A program made the position numbers and the translations under genes. This document shows positions 57,509-64,000 of a stretch of 64,000 nucleotides of DNA, piece after piece; the first letter of the stretch is position 1, and each line of letters begins with the position of its first letter. This DNA comes from Burkholderiales bacterium (GTDB lineage: Bacteria; Pseudomonadota; Gammaproteobacteria; Burkholderiales; Burkholderiaceae_C). The DNA lies in contig JACRPO010000008.1 of assembly GCA_016223165.1 (NCBI GenBank), positions 248,001-312,000 of the forward strand. Direction: 5' to 3'. The notes under the pieces were generated by a model. It was not told the origin of the DNA, ran no database searches, and was given only the letters and a program-made list of their open reading frames with translations.

Positions 57509-58960
57509 TCATGTCGAGGGCTTGAGGGAGAGCAGCCGGCGCTTGATGGGCTCGAGTTCGGCCACCAGGGGATGGCGCAGCAGGTGGATCCCCACCAGCC
57601 AGGCCGCCACCGTGAGCAGGCCGCCGCCGACGCCGAAGACCACGTAGTTGTGCCGGCCCACCCCCTGCACGGCCGCCCACAACGCCACGGGGCTCGCGGT
57701 CAGCACCGTCAGTGCCAGGCTGGGCAGGCAGCCCCTGATCAGGTCGGCTGCCTTCAGCCCGACGTGTCGCGACAGGAACCACTGCGACACGAGCATGCCG
57801 CCGACCGAATAGGCCGTGGCCCCCCAGGCGGCACCGAGGAGGCCGAACGGCACCCCGACGAGCAGCCCGGCCGCGAGCAGCGCGGCGAGCACGGCCTGCA
57901 GGTTGTTGGCTTCCTTGGCCAGGCCGCGCGTCAGGAGCGCCTCGCGCGACAGGCAGTGCACCATCTCGACGGCGCAGGCGACGCACAGCACCTGCGCGAT
58001 CGGCACCGCGGCGTCCCACTGCGGGCCGTAGACGATCTGGATGGCCGAGTAGGCGGCAATGCCGACGAAGGTGACGAAGGGCCAGCCCACCGCCGTGAGA
58101 TAGGAAACGCTGCGCACGTAGGCCGGGGCGATGGCCCCCTCCTCGCGGTCGGCCTTGGCGAGGTAGGGCATGCAGACGGTGAAGACCGAGCGCATGACCA
58201 GCCGGTTGAACATCTCCACCAGGCCGTTGCCCCGGCTGAACATCGCCACCTCGACGGCACCGAGCGCGCGCCCGATGATCATCTCCGGCAGCCCTTTGGC
58301 CACCTGGCTGACGATGTACATCAGGCTCACGAACTTGCTGAAGTGGAACACCGCCGACATGCCGCGCAGCGAGGGCCAGCGCGGAAAGCTCTGCGGCCTG
58401 AAGCCCACCGAGAGCGCCACCGTCACGGCGATGGCCGCCACCGTCGACCAGGCGAGAGCCATCGTGCCCCAGCCGGCGAGCGCCATCGCCACCGAGGTGC
58501 CGAAGGCGGTGACGTTGCCCGCCACGTTGCAGATCATGACCGGGCGGAAGTCGAGCTCGCGCCGGAACCAGGCCATGGTCACGGCGCCGAAGGGCACGAG
58601 CAGGAAGCCGATGGCCTGCACGTGCATCACCTGCTGCACGCCCGGGTAGCCGTAGAAGTGCGCCACCACCGGGGCGCCGAAGAACATCGCCGCCGCCATC
58701 GCCCACGAGACGGCGATGTTCAGGGCCAGTGCCGCGGCGATCTTGTCGCTCGTGAGTTCGCGCTCCTGGATCAGGTACTCGGCGACGCCGAAATCGCGGA
58801 ACATGCTCGCCAGCGTCGAGAACACCGCGGCAATCGCGAACACGCCGATCTCCTGCGGCGTGAGGATGCGCGCGATGATCATCGTGCTCGCGACCTGCAG
58901 TACGAGGCCGACGTAGCTGTCGGCGAAGGTCAGCCAGACCGACCTCCGGACGGAATTCAA
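57509..58960 (-). CDS. Polysaccharide flippase (Wzx/MOP family)
   Basis: A 483-residue membrane protein with about 12-14 helices. The N-terminus WLTFADSYVGLVLQVASTMIIARILTPQEIGVFAIAAVF and RDFGVAEYLIQERELTSDKIAAALALNIAVSW are characteristic of Wzx/polysaccharide_synt flippases. It would move lipid-linked oligosaccharide across the inner membrane. TTG start with gggaga 8 bases upstream; it lies 21 bp after the TPR-protein gene. Proximity to exosortase A-associated genes suggests service in exopolysaccharide export. Confidence 0.88.
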   Translation of the reverse strand: MNSVRRSVWLTFADSYVGLVLQVASTMIIARILTPQEIGVFAIAAVFSTLASMFRDFGVAEYLIQERELTSDKIAAALALNIAVSWAMAAAMFFGAPVVAHFYGYPGVQQVMHVQAIGFLLVPFGAVTMAWFRRELDFRPVMICNVAGNVTAFGTSVAMALAGWGTMALAWSTVAAIAVTVALSVGFRPQSFPRWPSLRGMSAVFHFSKFVSLMYIVSQVAKGLPEMIIGRALGAVEVAMFSRGNGLVEMFNRLVMRSVFTVCMPYLAKADREEGAIAPAYVRSVSYLTAVGWPFVTFVGIAAYSAIQIVYGPQWDAAVPIAQVLCVACAVEMVHCLSREALLTRGLAKEANNLQAVLAALLAAGLLVGVPFGLLGAAWGATAYSVGGMLVSQWFLSRHVGLKAADLIRGCLPSLALTVLTASPVALWAAVQGVGRHNYVVFGVGGGLLTVAAWLVGIHLLRHPLVAELEPIKRRLLSLKPST

Positions 58961-58981
58961 ATCGGGTTCTCCCGGGCCGCG

Positions 58982-59695
58982 CTAGCGCGGCGTGGCCGCT
59001 GCGGACGAGCCCGCGGCATGGGTGCGCGGCGCGCCGCCAGGTGACGCGCGCGTGTCGGCGCCGGCGCTGCCCAGCTTCTTCATGGCCTCGAGCAGGGCGG
59101 GCTCGCCCGGCATCACCTTGAGGCCGGCATCGAGCAGGTCGCGAGCCTGTGCACGCATGCCGAGCTTTGCATGCAGCTGCGCCTGCGCCACGTAGGGCGG
59201 CCAGTAGTCCGCCTTGGCCTGCCGCGAGCGTTCGAACTCGACGATGGCCTCCGGGTATTCCTTCAGCAGGATGTAGGCCTCGCCCGCGCGATAGAAGAGC
59301 TCGGGCAGCAGCACGAACTGATCCTCGCCGTTGCGCTTGGCTTCGTTGACGACGTAGTAGAAGTCACGGATCGCGACACGGATCATGTGGTCGCGGTCCT
59401 GCTTCGGCAGGCCCGGCCGGGCCGCGCGCTGCAGGTGGATCAGCGCCCAGCAGTAGTGGTGCACGGCCCAGAATGTCTTGCCCATCACGCCTTCCCAGTA
59501 GGGGGCGCGCGGCGAATGCCGGAAGTGCTGCACCCAGCCGGCAGGCATGCCCTGGGCGTCTTCGCAAACGGGGTGCGTCAGGGCCACCTCGCCGGGCGTC
59601 ATGTTCGTCGGCTGGGCCGTGGCCACCTGCGCCGTCAGCGCGAGCCAGAGGGCGGCTGGTAGAACCCGGAGGAATCGAAACGGCGCTGTAACCAT
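58982..59695 (-). CDS. Secreted TPR-containing protein
   Basis: A 237-residue exported protein. The signal peptide (FRFLRVLPAALWLALTAQVATAQ) ends near residue 28. The body has a Trp/His-rich segment (YWEGVMGKTFWAVHHYCWALIHLQRA) and two or more TPR-like helices (GEAYILLKEYPEAIVEFERSRQAKADYWPPYVAQAQLHAKLGMRAQARDLLDAGL); the C-terminal 25 residues are low complexity. It resembles proteins in betaproteobacterial exopolysaccharide/PEP-CTERM clusters. The ATG at 59695 is chosen because it gives a clean signal peptide. Confidence 0.78.
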   Translation of the reverse strand: MVTAPFRFLRVLPAALWLALTAQVATAQPTNMTPGEVALTHPVCEDAQGMPAGWVQHFRHSPRAPYWEGVMGKTFWAVHHYCWALIHLQRAARPGLPKQDRDHMIRVAIRDFYYVVNEAKRNGEDQFVLLPELFYRAGEAYILLKEYPEAIVEFERSRQAKADYWPPYVAQAQLHAKLGMRAQARDLLDAGLKVMPGEPALLEAMKKLGSAGADTRASPGGAPRTHAAGSSAAATPR

Positions 59696-59981
59696 CGTGG
59701 GCCGGAGGAGCTTGCGGACATGAGCGGCGGCACGCCGGCAACGCGCGGCGACAGGCCTGCCCCTCACCGAGCGCCGTCGAGTCTAAGGGGGCGGCGATCG
59801 TCCGTTGCGGCAGGTTTGCGCGCTTCCCACGCGCCACAGCGGCGTGCCCGCGCCGAGGGCGGCCCGGTGCCGAACAACCTCACGCCGCAGGCCACTTTGT
59901 GGCACCGCTCCTGCCGGGCCCCAGCCCTCGCGCCGAGGGCTTGCACGACACTTCGGGTTTGTCCACACACCTGCCGCGCCC

Positions 59982-61655
59982 GTGAACGACTCCAGTCTGC
60001 TTTCCGACCTCGTGCGCGTGGCCGCCGGGCGCAAGCCCGAGGCCGTCGCGCTCACGCACGGCAACCAGCACCTCGACTACGGCTCGCTGCAGGCGCTGGT
60101 CGAAGCCGTCGCCCGCGGCCTGGTGGCGCTCGGCCTGCAGCGCGCCGAGCGCGTCGCGGTGTACCTGGAGAAGCGCCCGGAGATGGTCGCCACCTGCTTC
60201 GGCAGTGCGGCGGCGGGCACGGTCTTCGTGCCGCTGAACCCGCTGCTCAAGCCCGACCAGGTGGGCTACATCCTGCGCGACTGCGGCGTGCGCCTGCTCG
60301 TGACCTCGCCCGACCGCCTGGCGCTGCTGCAGCCGGTGCTGGCGTCATGCCCGCAGCTGCGGCATGTCGTCGTCACCGGTGGCGAGATCGAGAGCGCCTC
60401 GGCGACCGCGGCCTGGACGACGACACGCTGGCAGGACTTCGTCGACGCGCCGGCGCGCCCGCCGCACCGCGTCATCGACACCGACATGCTCGCCATCCTC
60501 TACACGAGCGGCAGCACTGGACGGCCCAAAGGCGTGGTGCTGTCGCACCGCAACATGGTCGCCGGTGCCAAGAGCGTGGCAGGCTACCTCGGCAACCATG
60601 CCGGCGACACGCTGCTCGCCGCCCTGCCGCTGTCGTTCGACGCCGGCTTCAGCCAGCTCACGACTGCCTTCCACAGCGGCGCCCGCGTGGTGTTGCTCAA
60701 CTACCTGCTGCCGCGCGACGTGCTGAAGGCGATGGAGCGCGAGAAAGTCACCGGCCTCACCGCCGTGCCACCGCTGTACATCCAGCTCACCGCCCTCGAC
60801 TGGCCCAAGGCCATCGACGGCCACCTGCGCTACTTCGCCAACACCGGCGGGCGCATGCCGCGCGAGACGCTGAATGCGCTGCGCCTGCGTGCGCCCTCGG
60901 CCAGGCCTTTCCTCATGTACGGCCTCACCGAGGCCTTCCGGTCCACCTACCTGCCGCCCGAGGAGGTGGACCGGCGCCCCGACAGCATCGGCCGTGCGAT
61001 CCCGAACGCCGAGATCCTCGTGCTGCGCGAGGACGGCACCGAGTGCGCGCCCGACGAGCCGGGCGAGCTCGTGCACCGCGGCGCCCTCGTCGGCCTCGGC
61101 TACTGGGGCGACGCCGAGAAGACGGCCGAGCGCTACAGGCCCCTTCCCGCCGGCATCGGCGGGCGGCCCTCAGAGGAAGAGGGCGGGCTCGTGCTGCCCG
61201 AGATCGCCGTCTTCTCGGGCGATACGGTGCGGCGCGACGCCGAGGGCTACCTGTATTTCATCGGCCGTCGCGACGAGATGATGAAGACCTCGGGCTACCG
61301 GGTCAGCCCGACCGAGGTCGAGGAGGTCCTCTACGGCACCAAGCTGGTGGGCGAGTGCGTCGCCTTCGGCGTCGATCACCCGAGCCTCGGCCACGCCATC
61401 CAGGTCATCGCCACCGCCCCCGACGGCAGCGCCGCGCTGGACACGGCCAGGCTTCTCACCGAGTGCAAGCGCCTGATGCCCGCCTACATGGTGCCGCACG
61501 GCCTGCAGGCCATGCACGGACCGCTGCCGCGCAACCCCAACGGCAAGATCGACCGCAAGCTGCTCGCCACGCAATGGCTCGAGCGGCGCGACAGTGAAGC
61601 GCCCGCCGTCGGCCCGTCCAGGACCGAGCCAACCGCAGAGGCGGCACGCGCATGA
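59982..61655 (+). CDS. AMP-forming acyl-CoA ligase, exosortase A-associated
   Basis: A 557-residue ANL-superfamily enzyme. The adenylate loop is ILYTSGSTGRPKGVVLSHRNM. Further motifs are LMYGLTEAFRSTYLPP, the GELVHRGALVGLGYWGD region, GDTVRRDAEGYLYFIGRRDEMMKTSGYRVSP and the C-terminal catalytic Lys in NPNGKIDRK. Length and order with the decarboxylase match the ligase/decarboxylase pair found in exosortase A/PEP-CTERM loci. It would activate an acyl group for modification of the exported polymer; the substrate is unknown. The GTG at 59982 is the chosen start, and the preceding 286 bp hold the divergent promoters. Confidence 0.88.
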   Translation: MNDSSLLSDLVRVAAGRKPEAVALTHGNQHLDYGSLQALVEAVARGLVALGLQRAERVAVYLEKRPEMVATCFGSAAAGTVFVPLNPLLKPDQVGYILRDCGVRLLVTSPDRLALLQPVLASCPQLRHVVVTGGEIESASATAAWTTTRWQDFVDAPARPPHRVIDTDMLAILYTSGSTGRPKGVVLSHRNMVAGAKSVAGYLGNHAGDTLLAALPLSFDAGFSQLTTAFHSGARVVLLNYLLPRDVLKAMEREKVTGLTAVPPLYIQLTALDWPKAIDGHLRYFANTGGRMPRETLNALRLRAPSARPFLMYGLTEAFRSTYLPPEEVDRRPDSIGRAIPNAEILVLREDGTECAPDEPGELVHRGALVGLGYWGDAEKTAERYRPLPAGIGGRPSEEEGGLVLPEIAVFSGDTVRRDAEGYLYFIGRRDEMMKTSGYRVSPTEVEEVLYGTKLVGECVAFGVDHPSLGHAIQVIATAPDGSAALDTARLLTECKRLMPAYMVPHGLQAMHGPLPRNPNGKIDRKLLATQWLERRDSEAPAVGPSRTEPTAEAARA

Positions 61656-62941
61656 CGCAGAGCCCTCATGCCCCTCAGGCGCGGCCGGTGCACGCGCCGA
61701 TGAACCAGTTCGCCGTGCAGGACGGCGAGTTGATCGTCGGCGGCATGAAGCTCAGCCAGCTCGCCGCGCGCGTCGGCCGCACGCCATTCTTCGCCTACGA
61801 CCGCGGCCTGCTGCGCGCGCGCGTCGCCGAGCTGCGCGCCGCGCTGCCGAACGGCAAGGACGGCAAGGACGGCAAGGATGGCATCAAGCTGCACTACGCG
61901 ATGAAGGCCAACCCGATGCCGGCGCTGGTGGGCCTGATGGCCGGTCTCGTCGACGGCATCGATGTCGCCTCCGCGGGCGAGCTGAAGATCGCGCTCGATG
62001 CCGGCGCCGACCCGGCCGAGGTGAGCTTCGCCGGCCCCGGCAAGCGCGACGCCGAGCTGCACCAGGCCGTGGCCGCGCGCGTGCTCGTCAACGTCGAGTC
62101 GATGCGCGAATTGCCGGTTCTCGCAGCCGCGTCGCGCGAACTCGGGCTGCCGGCGCGCGTGGCCGTGCGCGTCAACCCCGACTTCGAGCTCAAGGGCTCG
62201 GGCATGAGGATGGGTGGCGGGCCCAAGCAGTTCGGCGTCGATGTCGAGATCGTGCCCGAGATGCTGGCGCGCATCGCGCAGGCGGGTTCCGACCGCCTCT
62301 CGTTCGAAGGCTTCCACCTCTACTCGGGCTCGCAGAACCTGCGCGCCGAGAGCATCTGCGAGGCACAGCGCAAGAGCTACGAGCTGGCGTTGCGCCTGGC
62401 TTCCGAGTCGAACCTCACGATCCGCTTCCTCAACCTCGGCGGCGGCTTCGGCATCCCCTACTTCCCGGGCGATGCGCGGCTGGACCTGGCACCGATTGGC
62501 GAGAACCTCGCCATGCTGCGCCAGCGCGCTCGCGACGAGATGCCGCAGGCGAGCTTCGTCATCGAGCTGGGCCGCTACTTCGTCGGCGAGGCGGGGATCT
62601 ACGTCACGCGCATCGTCGACCGCAAGGTGTCACGCGGACAGGTGTTCCTCGTCGCCGACGGCGGGCTGCACCACCATCTTGCCGCCTCGGGCAACTTCGG
62701 TCAGGTGGTGCGCAAGAACTACCCCGTCACGATCGGCAACCGCGTCGGCCAGGCCGCCACCGAGACGGCCTCGCTGGTCGGGCCGCTGTGCACGCCGCTG
62801 GACATCCTCGCCGATCGCATGGAGCTGCCGGTGTCCGAGGTCGGCGACCTGGCGGTGGTCTTCCAGTCGGGCGCCTATGGTGCCAGCTCGAGCCCGCAGA
62901 ATTTCCTCGGGCATCCGAACTGCGTCGAAGTGCTGGTGTAG
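61652..62941 (+). CDS. PLP-dependent decarboxylase, exosortase A-associated
   Basis: A 429-residue fold-type III decarboxylase (Orn/DAP/Arg decarboxylase 2 family). PLP-binding K85 lies in HYAMKANP. Other marks are GEGF-type SFEGFHLYSGSQNLRAE, the phosphate loop NLGGGFGIPYFPGD, active-site CTPLD (VGPLCTPLDILAD) and terminal GAYGASSSPQNFLGHP. An unusual GKDGKDGKDG insert lies at about 68-77, encoded by a triple 9-bp repeat. The start overlaps the ligase stop (ATGA). The pair is diagnostic of exosortase A-type exopolysaccharide loci. Confidence 0.9.
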   Translation: MTQSPHAPQARPVHAPMNQFAVQDGELIVGGMKLSQLAARVGRTPFFAYDRGLLRARVAELRAALPNGKDGKDGKDGIKLHYAMKANPMPALVGLMAGLVDGIDVASAGELKIALDAGADPAEVSFAGPGKRDAELHQAVAARVLVNVESMRELPVLAAASRELGLPARVAVRVNPDFELKGSGMRMGGGPKQFGVDVEIVPEMLARIAQAGSDRLSFEGFHLYSGSQNLRAESICEAQRKSYELALRLASESNLTIRFLNLGGGFGIPYFPGDARLDLAPIGENLAMLRQRARDEMPQASFVIELGRYFVGEAGIYVTRIVDRKVSRGQVFLVADGGLHHHLAASGNFGQVVRKNYPVTIGNRVGQAATETASLVGPLCTPLDILADRMELPVSEVGDLAVVFQSGAYGASSSPQNFLGHPNCVEVLV

Positions 62942-62974
62942 CCGCCGGGACGGCAGGCAGCCTCACCGCCTGGA

Positions 62975-64000
62975 TCAAGCCAGCGCGCGCCCGATCAGGA
63001 TCTTCTGCACCTCGCTCGTCCCCTCGTAGATCTGCGTCACGCGCACGTCGCGGTAGATGCGCTCGACGGGGAAGTCGCTCACGTAGCCGTAGCCGCCGAA
63101 GACCTGGATCGCGGCCGAGCACACGCGTTCGGCCATCTCGCTGGCGTTGAGCTTGGCCATCGCCGCCTCCTTCAGGCAGGGCCGGCCGGCGTCCTTCAAT
63201 GACGCCGCATGCCAGATGAGCTGGCGAGCGGCCTCGATCTGCGTGGCCATCTCGGCGAGCTTGAACTGCACGGCCTGGTGCTCGAAGATGCGCTGGCCGA
63301 AGCTCTGCCGCTCCTTGCTGTAGGCCAGCGCCGCCTCGAACGCGGCGCGCGCCATGCCGACGCTCTGGCTGGCGATGCCGATGCGCCCGCCCTCCAGGCC
63401 CGACAGCGCGATCTTCAGGCCCATGCCCTCGTCGGCCAGGCGGTTGGACAGCGGCACGCGGCAGTTCTCGAACAGAACCTGCGCCGTGTCGCTGGCGTGC
63501 TGGCCCATCTTGTCCTCGATCCGCGTCACCTTGTAGCCCGGCGTCGAGGTGGGCACGATGAAAGCGCTGATACCCTTCTTGCCGGCTGTCTTGTCAGTGA
63601 TGGCCATGACGATCGCCACGTCGCCGTTCTTGCCGCTGGTGATGAACTGCTTGACGCCGTCCAGCACGTAGTGGTCGCCGTCCAGCCGCGCCGTCGTCTT
63701 CAGGCCACCGGCCTCGGAGCCGACGTGCGGCTCGGTGAGGCAGAAGGCGCCGAGCATCTCGCCGCGCGCCAGCGGCTTCAGGAAGCGCTCTTTCTGGTCC
63801 TCGTTGCCGAAGGCCATCAGGATGCTGCATACGGGGCAGTTGTTGACGCTCACCACCGTGCTCGTGGCGCCGTCGCCGGCGGCGATCTCCTCGAGGATGA
63901 CGGCGAGCGCCAGGTAGTCGAGCCCGGCACCGTCGTATTCGGCGGGCACGGCCACGCCGTAGCAGCCCAGCGCCGCCAGCCCGTGCAACTGCGCGGCGGG
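62975..64000 (-). CDS. Acyl-CoA dehydrogenase (5' end beyond the window)
   Basis: About 342 C-terminal residues of a ~380-residue short-chain-type acyl-CoA dehydrogenase; the start lies to the right of the window. FAD/substrate motifs visible are [89 protein letters not shown] and [34 protein letters not shown], where the Glu of YEGT is the catalytic base. It could act on isovaleryl-CoA or short fatty acyl-CoA; the class cannot be fixed here. Convergent with the decarboxylase gene. Confidence 0.92.
   Translation of the reverse strand, partial: PAAQLHGLAALGCYGVAVPAEYDGAGLDYLALAVILEEIAAGDGATSTVVSVNNCPVCSILMAFGNEDQKERFLKPLARGEMLGAFCLTEPHVGSEAGGLKTTARLDGDHYVLDGVKQFITSGKNGDVAIVMAITDKTAGKKGISAFIVPTSTPGYKVTRIEDKMGQHASDTAQVLFENCRVPLSNRLADEGMGLKIALSGLEGGRIGIASQSVGMARAAFEAALAYSKERQSFGQRIFEHQAVQFKLAEMATQIEAARQLIWHAASLKDAGRPCLKEAAMAKLNASEMAERVCSAAIQVFGGYGYVSDFPVERIYRDVRVTQIYEGTSEVQKILIGRALA

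Overview
The window is about 70% G+C with dense, mostly overlapping genes and frequent GTG and TTG starts. The protein repertoire (a NapDAGHB nitrate reductase set, the DUF3482/DUF2868 pair, the fmt-def-LysM-dprA-smg order, DUF1631, and exosortase A-associated enzymes) points to a betaproteobacterium of the order Burkholderiales. It is most like the Rubrivivax/Leptothrix/Methylibium/Piscinibacter group, on a chromosomal segment. No rRNA, tRNA, CRISPR, transposase or prophage gene was seen.

Layout. (1) 1-4.8 kb: a translationally coupled pair (DUF2249 protein and a Cys-rich putative zinc-binding protein), then a single-chain MmeI-type restriction-modification enzyme bracketed by ~182-bp direct repeats. 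(2) 4.8-16.4 kb: an anaerobic and nitrogen-oxide respiration block. A leftward napD-A-G-H-B operon runs on through a dihaem cytochrome c, an ankyrin protein and a DUF411 protein by 4-7-bp overlaps. Rightward from a shared, FNR-like palindrome lie a truncated cytochrome d1-domain lipoprotein, a TonB receptor and a hemerythrin-like protein. An MBL-fold protein with its own FNR-like box closes the block. (3) 16.5-20.6 kb: a TPR-methyltransferase, a large low-complexity SPOR-like protein and an orphan ORF. (4) 20.7-29.1 kb: leucine/isovalerate catabolism (methylcrotonyl-CoA carboxylase), with its two subunits separated by a VapBC pair and two other genes. DinB, rhodanese and DsbA-like isomerase genes follow. 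(5) 29.2-34.5 kb: a CbiM-like permease and a class II aldolase, then a lanthanide-type PQQ alcohol dehydrogenase with its cytochrome c. These diverge from a GAF-Fis regulator that lacks the AAA+ domain. (6) 34.5-47.9 kb: the GTPase/membrane pair DUF3482/DUF2868, malic enzyme, a branched-chain amino-acid binding protein, pgk, azlCD, a head-GIN protein, and fmt-def. (7) 48.4-57.4 kb: LysM protein, dprA, smg, DUF1631, and secF-secD-yajC. (8) 57.5-64 kb: one edge of an exosortase A/PEP-CTERM exopolysaccharide locus (flippase, TPR protein, acyl-CoA ligase, PLP decarboxylase) and an acyl-CoA dehydrogenase cut by the window end.

Two families of small non-coding inverted-repeat elements stand out. 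One has a shared ~80-bp core in three copies around the MmeI-like gene. The other is a 161-bp MITE-like element at 17.8 and 49.6 kb, with a 29-bp internally deleted relative at 15.5 kb. Palindromic operator candidates occur at napD (FNR type), the MBL gene (FNR type), vapB, mccB (LiuR type) and the PQQ dehydrogenase/regulator gap. All product names come from reading motifs in the translated sequence; no database search was possible.
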